From: Gammaproteobacteria bacterium
Lineage (GTDB): Bacteria > Pseudomonadota > Gammaproteobacteria > Acidiferrobacterales > SZUA-150
DNA length: 14,318 bases
Assembly (NCBI GenBank): GCA_029880755.1
Contig: JAOUNW010000045.1
Location: 1 to 14,318 of the forward strand
Reading direction: 5' to 3'
Below are positions 1 to 6,746 of the stretch, one piece after another. The notes beneath the pieces are model-generated. The model saw only the letters and a list, made by a program, of their open reading frames with translations, searched no databases and was not told the DNA's origin. The translations under genes and the position numbers were made by a program. The stretch's first letter is position 1. Every line of letters begins with the position of its first letter.

Positions 1-414
1 AGTTGGGGCCCGCGGATTCGGCCACCCTTTCATCATCTCTCTGATCATGATCCTCTGCTGATTGTTCTTAAGGCAGGGTATGCCCCCACAACTTTGGCTA
101 ATAAGTTTACGATGGATTGGAAAAACGACAATCGAGGCATGTTTCATACCTCTGATTGGAATGGAAAAACCCTTAAGCTGGAGAAGGCGCCTAGCGATCT
201 TAAGATTTTAGCGGGGCTATATGCTGACGCTCAAGTTACTTTGCATTACCAAACTGGGGACTGGCGAAAATACCCAAGAACCACACTCTTTATAGATAAG
301 CAAGTTGAACGGCTTTACCAAATGGGGCTGAAGTCTACCATTCTTGACCGCATGTTTGTTACTGAAGAACTGAGTGAGGCGGACAAAAAACGTCTACAAA
401 GGTATGAACCATGA
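1..414 (+). CDS. C-terminal part of a carboxypeptidase-regulatory-like (beta-sandwich) protein, start outside window
   Basis: The frame is open from base 1, so the gene is 5'-truncated and 137 residues are visible. A TTG at 94 could serve as a start, but the codons before it (11-30 of the visible part) already read like protein: WGP-x-x-RPP, then DPLLIVLKAGYAP. The same pattern, an AW/SW followed by a PP pair and then P-x-L-x-V-(L/F)-x-A-x-Y-x-P, occurs in the gene at 2663-3481 (PAW...KPP...PPTLAVFSAEYEP), which has a recognisable carboxypeptidase-regulatory-like repeat before it. I therefore infer that this is the tail of a paralogue of that gene. The rest (WRKYPRTTLFIDKQVERLY, then a charged end) has no motif I know. 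Its TGA overlaps the ATG of the next gene (ATGA, 411-414), so the two are probably translationally coupled. The function is unknown; a structural or binding role outside the cytoplasm is a guess. Confidence 0.6.
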   Translation, partial: SWGPRIRPPFHHLSDHDPLLIVLKAGYAPTTLANKFTMDWKNDNRGMFHTSDWNGKTLKLEKAPSDLKILAGLYADAQVTLHYQTGDWRKYPRTTLFIDKQVERLYQMGLKSTILDRMFVTEELSEADKKRLQRYEP

Positions 415-2663
415 AAGCTTACGTCATAACATCGTTTATAGCATTTGCCACAATATCCATTTCCTGTTTTGCCTATAAGATCCCTACGCATGAAACTATG
501 ACTCGGGTAGTGGTCGACAAATCTTCCCTCGGGAAGACGTTGCCCTCATTGGGCCTCGTCTCCGTGAACCAACCACTGAAAAACAGCAATGAAGTCTCTC
601 GCTCGATAAAGCGTTGGCTCTCTTATGGTGCCGAGGCGGAAGACAGTTTCATCGTTGTCCGATTTTTAAATCACTTTTATGATCCATTGACCGGTGAAGG
701 CTACCACAATGGAGGTCTTAAAGGTCACCCTAATCCCTCCTGGGCTCTGGAAGACGGAGATAAACCATACACGTTACAAACTTACTCGTGGCGAGATGCT
801 CGACAGTATTTTTATGATGCGTTGACATTACCCGTTAACCGCGAACAGCAACTGAGTGATATGTTCAATGCCCTTGGCCATATCGTCCATCTGGTTGAAG
901 ACATGGGGCAGCCTCAACACTCCCGAAATGACTCTCATGGGACAGACCCGGTGTATGAGAGATATACTCGTTCAAAGCATGAGCGTAATAATAGGACTCA
1001 ATTTAGAGCCTTACTGGATAGAGAATATGGCCCCGTGGAATTTAACACCGCGAGAAGCTTCTGGCACACGACGGATTTTCGTGGATTGGCGAGCTATAGC
1101 AATCTTGGGTTTGTGACTGATGGGACCAACTTCGAGCAGAGGAAGTATCCCTTTCCCGAGTTTGACTCTAATAACAAACAAGACGTTCAAGTCGAGCCAT
1201 TGTTTCTTAATGCAGGAATCTACGACAAGGTGCCTGGCAGCTGTTTCAACGCGGCCAGCCCTTGTTATATGACGTTTTATGGCAGCCAGGTTGTTGATAA
1301 CTACAATGCGGGCTTGGTCGAAGTGAATCAAAGAACTTCCACCAAGTCTATTTTTGATCAAGATCTCAAAGCGTATAACAAGACTTACACCTATGTGGAT
1401 CCGGAGACCAATCAGACAATCACCAGCGAACGATTTTTCAGTCTCAATCGGTTTAACTATGATTCGGCGCACGAATTACTGTTGCACCGACTGATAAATT
1501 ATAGTGCCGGGCTTCTTGATTATTTCTTCCGTGGCCGCCTTGAGATTACGCCGCCGGATGAGGGTGTTTACGGCATCGTGGATCACAGCGCAACCAACAA
1601 AGCCAATACGGACGGGTTTAAGCTCATAAAACTCAAATTGCGCAATACCACAATGCCGATTCAGGATGGGGGTCTCCAGCCCCAACATATGTCGGGCGGA
1701 AAATTGGTCGCCGTTGCAAAATTCCACCGAAATCCCTGCTACGAGCCCGATCTTACCGGCGAGGTGCAGCCAGACACGCTTCCAAGACAGACCTGGGACG
1801 GGTGCCGCGTATATCCCACGCAAATGGCAGATGAAGAGATTGTTGTGTCGGTCCCGATCGAGAATTTTAAACTGAGCTACGATCCCAATTCGACAGAGGG
1901 ATTTCCAGTCAGCTTCGTCTTTGATACGCCAATCCCGATCAATGCCATTGATCTTCGCTTGCAGGTTGTTTACCGCGGGATGTTAGGAACCGAGCAGGAC
2001 GCTGTGGTAGTTAATACCATTGATCTGTACGAACCCACGTTCGCCACCGTGTTTAACGGTACCGATTATTTTGGGCTGGACGGTGAGTTTTATACGATTG
2101 ATGAAATTAAGCAGATGCGCAGCAACGATCCGGTGTTAGATCAGAAACTAAAAGACCAAAATGCCTATGCAGTGGATTTTGAGAATCTTAAACTTTGGGT
2201 AAAACCCGGTAAAACACTGGTGAAGCTGGGTCAGCTTGCTCCCGGAGCCTATGCACGAATCGCCTACCTTACCGATCAGTCCAAAGTAACAATGCAGTAC
2301 GGGGGAACCGGGTATATCCACGACTATTACCTGCAAGGAATCAAAGCCATCGGGTGGCTCGTGGGCACCGATAAGTTCTTTGATTCCAAGAAACACCAGA
2401 CCGACTACTCCGAAGAAAACAATGAAATCAAATCATTTTCCACCTACAGTGCAGCGGGCGCTGCGCGGAAAACCTATTACGGGACATTGGAGTACTTAAA
2501 AAAATCCGCAAACGTTTATAACGATACCGTGATCTCAGAAGAACTACTCAAGACGATTCTGGCCAGCGACGCCTTGGGGCCAGCGGCTGATCTTGATCCG
2601 AAGCCCGCAACTATCTGTTTTTATAAAGACAGTGCTTCGACCGTCTCAGAATGTGACAGCTAA
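411..2663 (+). CDS. Secreted protein with zinc phospholipase C / S1-P1 nuclease-like N-terminal domain
   Basis: The 750-aa product begins with a signal peptide (hydrophobic 5-20, likely cleavage after A21). The N-terminal half carries the metal-ligand pattern of the zinc-dependent phospholipase C / S1-P1 nuclease fold: H27, E77-D78 in GAEAED, H88 in NHFYDP, then H160-x3-D164-x5-H170 inside GHIVHLVEDMGQPQHSRND. That last spacing equals H118/D122/H128 of Bacillus cereus phospholipase C and H116/D120/H126 of P1 nuclease. SWRDAR (126-131) and YSAGLLDYFFRGRLE near residue 365 fit proteobacterial members of this group as I recall them. The remaining half (about 385-750) is probably beta-rich and unrecognised. 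The usual N-terminal Trp ligand is not evident; Tyr22 would be the mature N-terminus. Start choice: AAAGG at 398-402, 8 bases before the ATG. It overlaps both neighbours (ATGA upstream, TAATG downstream), so all three are probably co-translated. Lipid, nucleic acid or another phosphodiester are possible substrates; the sequence does not decide. Confidence 0.75.
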   Translation: MKAYVITSFIAFATISISCFAYKIPTHETMTRVVVDKSSLGKTLPSLGLVSVNQPLKNSNEVSRSIKRWLSYGAEAEDSFIVVRFLNHFYDPLTGEGYHNGGLKGHPNPSWALEDGDKPYTLQTYSWRDARQYFYDALTLPVNREQQLSDMFNALGHIVHLVEDMGQPQHSRNDSHGTDPVYERYTRSKHERNNRTQFRALLDREYGPVEFNTARSFWHTTDFRGLASYSNLGFVTDGTNFEQRKYPFPEFDSNNKQDVQVEPLFLNAGIYDKVPGSCFNAASPCYMTFYGSQVVDNYNAGLVEVNQRTSTKSIFDQDLKAYNKTYTYVDPETNQTITSERFFSLNRFNYDSAHELLLHRLINYSAGLLDYFFRGRLEITPPDEGVYGIVDHSATNKANTDGFKLIKLKLRNTTMPIQDGGLQPQHMSGGKLVAVAKFHRNPCYEPDLTGEVQPDTLPRQTWDGCRVYPTQMADEEIVVSVPIENFKLSYDPNSTEGFPVSFVFDTPIPINAIDLRLQVVYRGMLGTEQDAVVVNTIDLYEPTFATVFNGTDYFGLDGEFYTIDEIKQMRSNDPVLDQKLKDQNAYAVDFENLKLWVKPGKTLVKLGQLAPGAYARIAYLTDQSKVTMQYGGTGYIHDYYLQGIKAIGWLVGTDKFFDSKKHQTDYSEENNEIKSFSTYSAAGAARKTYYGTLEYLKKSANVYNDTVISEELLKTILASDALGPAADLDPKPATICFYKDSASTVSECDS

Positions 2664-3481
2664 TGGTAGAAAGGAAACTCCGCCTTGCTCGTTTCATTGT
2701 CGGGTTGGTGCTTGGTGTAAGCGCCAGCGCCTGCCTTGCGGGGGAGACGACTGGCCATACCTATTCAGCCATAACCGGGAAAATCGTTAGTGCCCGTACG
2801 GGTCAACCCATACCCAATGCCATCGTGAGTGCGTCCTGGTTGTTGGAGCGCGAACGTAAGACGACAATACCGAGCGCTGCCCCAGATTCAGCCTTGCGTC
2901 TGATGATTCGGCAGGCAAGAACCAATGAGGCAGGGCTGTATGTATTGCCGGCATGGACCGCACCCGTAAAGCCACCGAAGGGTTGGGCGTTTAACACCAA
3001 AAAGCCGCCTACCCTTGCGGTGTTTTCCGCTGAGTATGAACCCTTAACGGATTCCGTCTTTGCGAAGGTTCTAGAGTTATATCCCTATCATCAAACCAAC
3101 GACCAGAAAGCACCTAGCGATATCGATTCGGATAATACCGAGGTAATTTTGTGGACTATCCGAAAATACATTGAGCAAGAGACAACGTTTTATCGGTGGA
3201 TAGGCAATGAAGACCGGGTTGCGAGCAGCCAGACGCTCCTGTTGGTACTGTCGGATGAGTTATGCCAAACCCGGGTAACCAAAGACGCCTCGCGCACTGA
3301 TCTAGCAGCAATGGCGCGGCCGAGCCCCTGTTTTGAGAAAGAGTCTGTGTACGGACAAATACAGGCCCGCCAACGCAAGGTGAAAGCAGCGGTGTTGTCG
3401 GCTTCTAGGACACCGCCCAAAAAAGAGAGTCCGAATGACATTGTGCTACCGCCGTCTATCGCTGAGAAAGCGAAGAAATAG
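2663..3481 (+). CDS. Secreted carboxypeptidase-regulatory-like domain protein
   Basis: The 272-aa product has a basic N-terminus and hydrophobic segment (residues 10-26). Cleavage after A26 is possible; C24 in SASAC resembles a weak lipobox, so a lipoprotein cannot be excluded. Residues 37-59 (ITGKIVSARTGQPIPNAIV) match the start of carboxypeptidase-regulatory-like/transthyretin-type beta-sandwich domains: G-x-V/I, then a turn with TGQPI, then N-A-x-V. The strand pair TNEAGLYVLPAW follows, which is also typical (T-x-x-x-G-x-Y). The C-terminal half (from about 150) is polar, ends in a Lys/Pro-rich tail and contains three cysteines. The ATG shares one base with the stop of the phospholipase-like gene (TAATG) and has no clear Shine-Dalgarno, which suggests reinitiation. 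The conserved AW...PP...YEP stretch is shared with the gene at 1-414. These domains usually bind or scaffold rather than catalyse; the role here is unknown, but the context points to an extracytoplasmic partner of the upstream protein. Confidence 0.7.
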   Translation: MVERKLRLARFIVGLVLGVSASACLAGETTGHTYSAITGKIVSARTGQPIPNAIVSASWLLERERKTTIPSAAPDSALRLMIRQARTNEAGLYVLPAWTAPVKPPKGWAFNTKKPPTLAVFSAEYEPLTDSVFAKVLELYPYHQTNDQKAPSDIDSDNTEVILWTIRKYIEQETTFYRWIGNEDRVASSQTLLLVLSDELCQTRVTKDASRTDLAAMARPSPCFEKESVYGQIQARQRKVKAAVLSASRTPPKKESPNDIVLPPSIAEKAKK

Positions 3482-3892
3482 ATTGGTGGGCGAGACTGGT
3501 CTTGCATTCAAAGACTATCTATTGCCATTCTTTATGGTTTGTTAGAGGCTTTAACGCGAAAAACTACAAGCGCGAGCGCCACAAACCCAATGTCCACAAT
3601 GATATCCGTGAGCACTGAAATACCCAGCTTCCAAAAACCAACTCCCATCACCACTGTTGCGATACGAAGTTTATGCAATGTGCCGAGATATTTAATTAAG
3701 CCAGTAAGTTTTTTACTGCTGCCCCTGGAGTTAGAACTTGAATCTCGTAGTGCTTGTTTCGGCTGCGCAGAGGGTGATACTTATGACCTAGTCAACGTTG
3801 CCTCATTAGGTTGGACCAGTTCAGTAGATAATTATTGCCTATGTCGGACAGGCCACGCCCCCGATTTTTCTCGCCTAAGCGTGAACGCTTGT
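3482..3892. other. 411-bp intergenic stretch between convergent units, no convincing gene
   Basis: This gap lies between the end of the carboxypeptidase-regulatory-like gene (+) and the end of comM (-). The one long plus-strand frame (TTG at 3539) has a Ser/Thr-rich, cysteine-dotted translation with no domain and no ribosome binding site, and it runs into the comM 3' end. I see no tRNA, no terminal inverted repeats of an insertion sequence and no strong terminator. The only protein-like signal is the hydrophobic minus-strand frame described separately. Confidence 0.6.
3532..3780 (-). pseudogene. Possible remnant or very small membrane protein downstream of comM
   Basis: On the minus strand a frame is open from just after a TAA (3781-3783) to a TAA at 3532-3534, 82 codons. 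Its last 48 codons read as a small membrane protein: a basic segment (LIKYLGTLHKLRI), then two hydrophobic stretches (ATVVMGVGFWKLGISVL and IIVDIGFVALALVVF), then a basic tail RVKASNKP. Possible starts are TTG at 3678 or ATG at 3648, neither with a Shine-Dalgarno. The upstream part is Ser/Gln-rich and has no start. It could be the 3' end of a decayed membrane-protein gene, a true 48-aa protein, or chance. I favour a decayed gene because the topology looks natural but the beginning is missing. No family is recognised. Confidence 0.3.
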
Positions 3893-3896
3893 TCAC
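3877..3896 (-). other. Two overlapping short hairpins at the comM stop
   Basis: GTGAAC-GCTT-GTTCAC (3881-3896) is a perfect 6-bp stem with a 4-base loop. AAGCG-TGAA-CGCTT (3877-3890) is an alternative 5-bp stem sharing its bases. The first covers the comM TGA. No run of T follows on either strand, so this is not a standard intrinsic terminator. It may still slow or protect the 3' end of the comM transcript. Confidence 0.3.
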
Positions 3897-5398
3897 ATTT
3901 GCCGGTCAAGGCTGCGGTATTGGATGGCTTCCGCCACGTGTGATTTAGCGATTATTTCTTCATTGGAGAGGTCAGCAATGGTGCGCGCAATCTTGAGTGT
4001 TCGATGGTAAGAGCGCGCGCTGAGATTAAGCCGATCCAGGGCCTTTTCCAGTAACTCTCTGGCGTCTTTTTCCAGGGAGCAATGTTTATCGAGTTGCTCA
4101 TTAGACAATCCGTAGTTGTAACAGTTACTGCGTTGCCATTGTTGTTTTCTGGCACGAGCTACCCGTGTTCGCACCACCTGGCTCGACTCGCCTTCCCCTT
4201 TTGGCTGGAGCAAGACCTCTTTGGGCACAGCTGGTACTTCAACGTGCATATCGATGCGGTCCAGCAATGGCCCGGATAGGCGAGAGTGGTATTGCCTCAC
4301 CCGGTCCGGTGTGCACCGGCACAGGCCCGAAGGGTCACCATGATATCCGCAGGGGCATGGGTTCATGGCGGCGACCAGCTGAAAGCGGGCCGGAAAATCG
4401 GCGTGCCGCGCTGCCCGGGAAATAGTGATCTGTCCTGACTCCAGCGGCTCGCGCAGGACCTCGAGCACACGCCGGTCAAACTCGGGCAACTCATCCAGAA
4501 ACAAAACGCCATGATGGGCCAGAGATATCTCGCCGGGCCGCGGATGGCTGGTGCCCCCTACCAGGGCGACGCCTGACGCCGTGTGATGGGGTGCCCTAAA
4601 GGGACGCTGTTTCCAGGTTGTCGGAGAAAAGCCCCTGTCGCTGATGGACTGCACTGCCGCGGCTTCTAGAGCCTCGTCATCATTCATGTCAGGAAGAATT
4701 CCGGGCAAGCGGGTGGCGAGCATTGTTTTGCCGGATCCAGGGGGTCCGATCAGGAGCAAGCTATGTCCGCCGGCGGCAGCAATCTCAAGCGCTCTTTTCG
4801 CCTGGTGTTGTCCTCGAATGTCTCTCAGGTCCGGTAGCTGCGGCCGGCCGGGCGCGCTTAGGGTAATTTGATGGGCTGGCAAGAGTGTTTCGCCAGCCAA
4901 GTGAGCGCTCACTTCCAGGAAATGAGAGGCCGCCAGTATGGCTGAATGGCCGGAGAAAGCGGCTTCGTCCGCGTTGCCTTTGGGCACAAATATGCCGCGC
5001 TGGCTTGCTTTGGCTTGGGCAGCAACGGTCAGGGAGCCTCGTATCACCCGCAGCTCACCCGTCAAGGCCAGCTCACCGACAAACTCGTAGCCTTCCAGCC
5101 TCTCCGAGGGAATTTGTCCGCTGGCGGCAAGGATACCGACGGCAATGGGCAGGTCAAATCGCCCACCCTCTTTCGGTAGATCGGCTGGCGCCAGATTAAT
5201 CGTGATTCGTTTGGCCGGAAACTCGAAGCGGCTATTCAATATGGCACTGCGAACCCGGTCCTTGCTTTCACGCACTGCCGCCTCAGGCAGGCCAACAATG
5301 GACATGCCCGGCAGACCATTGGCCAAATGGACCTCAACCGTGACCAGGGGCGCGTCAATGCCGGTTTGTGCGCGGCTGTAGACAACTGCGAGTGACAT
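3893..5398 (-). CDS. comM: YifB/ComM family Mg-chelatase-like AAA+ ATPase
   Basis: The 501-aa product matches ComM/YifB in full length (E. coli about 506). The family is a hexameric helicase that drives branch migration when single-stranded DNA is integrated during natural transformation, and it is also widespread in non-competent species. Visible parts: the N-terminal Lon-like (ChlI) domain beginning SLAVVYSRA and containing GLPGMSIVGLPEAAVRESKDRVRSA; Walker A GPPGSGKT with the Lys at about 224; RPFRAPHHTAS; Walker B GVLFLDELPEF; the AAMNPCPCG sensor region followed by a CRC cysteine cluster; and the C-terminal Mg-chelatase domain (LSARSYHRTLKIARTIADL). Start choice: an ATG nine bases upstream (5407) is in frame but lacks a ribosome site. 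The start at 5398 has GGA a few bases before it and gives the family's usual MSL beginning. It lies about 40 bp downstream of ubiK on the same strand, probably co-transcribed. Confidence 0.93.
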   Translation of the reverse strand: MSLAVVYSRAQTGIDAPLVTVEVHLANGLPGMSIVGLPEAAVRESKDRVRSAILNSRFEFPAKRITINLAPADLPKEGGRFDLPIAVGILAASGQIPSERLEGYEFVGELALTGELRVIRGSLTVAAQAKASQRGIFVPKGNADEAAFSGHSAILAASHFLEVSAHLAGETLLPAHQITLSAPGRPQLPDLRDIRGQHQAKRALEIAAAGGHSLLLIGPPGSGKTMLATRLPGILPDMNDDEALEAAAVQSISDRGFSPTTWKQRPFRAPHHTASGVALVGGTSHPRPGEISLAHHGVLFLDELPEFDRRVLEVLREPLESGQITISRAARHADFPARFQLVAAMNPCPCGYHGDPSGLCRCTPDRVRQYHSRLSGPLLDRIDMHVEVPAVPKEVLLQPKGEGESSQVVRTRVARARKQQWQRSNCYNYGLSNEQLDKHCSLEKDARELLEKALDRLNLSARSYHRTLKIARTIADLSNEEIIAKSHVAEAIQYRSLDRQM

Positions 5399-5437
5399 AA
5401 TTTCCATCCATGGTGAATATATCCTTTCTGAAGACTC

Positions 5438-5674
5438 TTACTTCCTTTGTTTTTCCAGCTCTACGATCTTCTGTTCGAGTTCCGTTAACTGTTGCCGTAG
5501 CCTTGATAACAGTAGTTCCTGTACTTCAAGTTCTTCACGCGTAACCAGGCCCAGCTGATCCAGTTTGCTCTTTAGTGCAGCGGCGATATTTTTTTTGATA
5601 TCGTCCGAAATCCCAGGCGGCACCGCCTTTGAGATTGCCGACATTAATTGCTCGATTGTGCCGTTTGCCATCAT
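5438..5674 (-). CDS. ubiK: UbiK accessory factor (BMFP/YqiC family)
   Basis: The 78-aa product has the layout of UbiK/YqiC: a short helical N-terminus (IEQLMSAISKAVPPGISDDIKKNIAAALKSKLDQLGLVTREEL, roughly 6-50), then a leucine-heptad coiled coil (about 50-77, ELLLSRLRQQLTELEQKIVELE). In E. coli UbiK helps aerobic ubiquinone biosynthesis with UbiJ and is membrane-associated and trimeric. The start is one of two adjacent ATGs (5674 or 5671) with a weak AAGAAA upstream. The gene sits just before comM and diverges from the TorF porin, the same neighbourhood as ubiK between comM and glnK in Pseudomonas as I recall it. The protein is slightly shorter than E. coli YqiC (about 96 aa), as is usual in pseudomonads. 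Confidence 0.87.
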   Translation of the reverse strand: MMANGTIEQLMSAISKAVPPGISDDIKKNIAAALKSKLDQLGLVTREELEVQELLLSRLRQQLTELEQKIVELEKQRK

Positions 5675-5788
5675 AATTTCTTACTATCCCAAATTTCGCG
5701 CCGCTGATCCCGCATAATGTTGTATCACATTTTAATCTGCGGGTTAATTCCGTAGAATGCCCGGCAACAATAAATCGAGGAGACTGCT
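5675..5788. other. Divergent intergenic region ubiK / TorF porin
   Basis: These 114 bases must hold promoters for both directions. The best plus-strand -10 candidate is TAGAAT (5753-5758), with no good -35. A dyad CCCGCA (5709-5714) / TGCGGG (5738-5743) spans 35 bases and could be a weak operator or chance. No GG-N10-GC sigma-54 element was found, unlike the region before the second porin. Confidence 0.35.
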
Positions 5789-6472
5789 TTGGGATTTTCT
5801 GCAAAATCGACAGTATTGGTAATCACCCTGGTTTTTCACGGTTTGGTGGCACAGGCCAATGACGACTTGACTGCCCAGGCGGGCATCGTAAGCGATTATG
5901 TTTTTAGGGGTATCTCTCAGACCGACAATAGCGCCGCTCTTCAGGCGGGTGCAGAATATCGTCACAGCAAGGGCCCCTATTTTGGCGCCTGGGGCTCCAA
6001 AGTGGATTTGCCATCCGGATCAGATGTGGAACTCGATATCTATGGCGGTCTGAGCAATGAGCTCGTCAAAAGCAATATTGGCTGGGATCTGGGTTATATA
6101 CTCTACCGCTACAATGAGAGCATGGATAACTTTGAAGAGTTTTACGGCAGTCTTAGTTTTGATGCCGCGCCTACGGTTACCTTAATCACCAAACTGTCTC
6201 GTGATCAGGATAATGGCGTTACCGTTGCTGAAATGATGGGCGTATTTAAGGTAAAGGAAAATATCAGTTTTAAAGCTCGCCCGGGCTACGTCAATGCCAG
6301 TGGCTCCGGTAACGACTACCGGTTTTTCCAGTTAGGCGCTGGGCTTGATATTCCTCTCAAACGTTACGCAAAAAAGCTGGCGGCCGAGCTGTCTTTTAGT
6401 GATACCGATATTAATAATCGGTCGTCACGCACCGAAAGTATCTGGTGGTTATCGTTGATCGCGCATTTTTAA
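5789..6472 (+). CDS. TorF family putative outer-membrane porin (first copy)
   Basis: The 227-aa product has a signal peptide (hydrophobic 8-20, AQA cut after residue 23) and the family's N-terminal signature AGIVSDYVFRGISQTDNSAALQAG. Alternating-polarity strands follow, and it ends in Phe (IAHF), the usual C-terminal signal for outer-membrane beta-barrel assembly. TorF (Gcw_chp-type) proteins are predicted small barrels with poorly known substrates. The start is TTG, supported by a strong AGGAG at 5778-5782, 6 bases ahead; no ATG or GTG gives a good signal peptide. It is a diverged paralogue of the porin at 6747 (shared SxYVxRGxxQT-x-N-xAA), yet the sigma-54/NtrC elements lie after this gene. 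Each porin therefore seems to have its own promoter. Confidence 0.82.
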   Translation: MGFSAKSTVLVITLVFHGLVAQANDDLTAQAGIVSDYVFRGISQTDNSAALQAGAEYRHSKGPYFGAWGSKVDLPSGSDVELDIYGGLSNELVKSNIGWDLGYILYRYNESMDNFEEFYGSLSFDAAPTVTLITKLSRDQDNGVTVAEMMGVFKVKENISFKARPGYVNASGSGNDYRFFQLGAGLDIPLKRYAKKLAAELSFSDTDINNRSSRTESIWWLSLIAHF

Positions 6473-6475
6473 TCG

Positions 6476-6492
6476 AAGCGGGCCGCTTTTCT
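6476..6492 (+). terminator. Possible weak terminator after first porin
   Basis: AAGCG-GGC-CGCTT forms a 5-bp stem four bases after the stop codon and is followed by TTCT. The T-run is short, so termination is probably partial. Confidence 0.35.
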
Positions 6493-6525
6493 AAAATCCT
6501 ATTTTTCCTTTGTTTAGCCACAAGA

Positions 6526-6548
6526 GGTTGCACTGCCCAGGTGCAACC
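6526..6548 (+). promoter_or_regulatory. NtrC-type enhancer site 1 (distal)
   Basis: GGTTGCAC (6526-6533) and GTGCAACC (6541-6548) are perfect 8-bp inverted repeats around a 7-base centre. The core TGCAC-N7-GTGCA is the NtrC consensus. Its centre is about 129 bases upstream of the start point predicted from the sigma-54 promoter, a normal enhancer distance, and ahead of a glnK-amtB unit, a standard NtrC target. Confidence 0.8.
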
Positions 6549-6560
6549 ACCCCTACCGTG

Positions 6561-6577
6561 TTCTCCTTATTGGTGCA
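6561..6577 (+). promoter_or_regulatory. NtrC-type enhancer site 2 (proximal)
   Basis: The right half TTGGTGCA (6570-6577) is perfect and the left half is degenerate; 13 of 17 bases match TGCACTATATTGGTGCA. Its centre lies 32 bp from that of site 1, three helical turns. This is the same spacing as the two strong NtrC sites before E. coli glnA, which favours cooperative binding of NtrC dimers. Confidence 0.65.
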
Positions 6578-6639
6578 ATCATCTCGTCTCACGACCCTTA
6601 ATAATCGTTAACTGGTTGTTTTGTTGAGTAAAAACAAGT

Positions 6640-6655
6640 TGGCACGTTAACTGCT
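6640..6655 (+). promoter_or_regulatory. Sigma-54 (-24/-12) promoter for porin-glnK-amtB
   Basis: TGGCACGTTAACTGCT matches TGGCAC-N5-TTGCT at 10 of 11 defined positions. GG (6641-6642) and GC (6653-6654) are exactly 10 bases apart. Transcription should start near 6666, about 80 bases before the porin ATG. Together with the two NtrC sites this implies induction under nitrogen limitation. Confidence 0.85.
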
Positions 6656-6691
6656 ATTTCATGGTTCATGCATAACTGCATAAGAGATTTC

Positions 6692-6715
6692 CAAGGGGTG
6701 TCCTTGAATTTTTTT
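6692..6715 (+). terminator. Terminator-like hairpin in the porin-glnK-amtB leader
   Basis: CAAGG-GGTGT-CCTTG (6692-6706) forms a 5-bp stem with a 5-base loop, followed by AA and seven Ts (6709-6715). It lies between the predicted sigma-54 start point and the porin ribosome site, so it could attenuate the operon or end a leader RNA of about 50 nt. The stem is short, so it may be weak. Confidence 0.4.
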
Positions 6716-6746
6716 AACGTTTTTTATGTATCCAGGAGATTACAAA

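Noticed and set aside
94..414. Separate 106-aa gene starting at TTG 94
   Set aside because: The frame is open to base 1 and the upstream codons match the conserved stretch of the paralogue at 2663-3481, so TTG 94 is most likely internal.
3721..3760. GATTCAAG-type stretch that looked like a tRNA T-arm
   Set aside because: No acceptor, D-arm or anticodon stem could be built around it.
3812..3822. GGT-N3-ACC-like dyad (rc TGGTCCAACC) resembling a GntR/FadR-family operator
   Set aside because: The arms are too short and no target gene lies downstream on either strand.
3482..3892. Insertion-sequence scar or attC site at the edge of the accessory operon
   Set aside because: No terminal inverted repeats, target duplications or core GTTRRRY/RYYYAAC pair were found.
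3539..3943. Plus-strand 134-codon ORF in the gap after the accessory operon
   Set aside because: It has no ribosome site, a TTG start, low-complexity Ser/Thr content and no recognisable domain, and it overlaps the comM 3' end.
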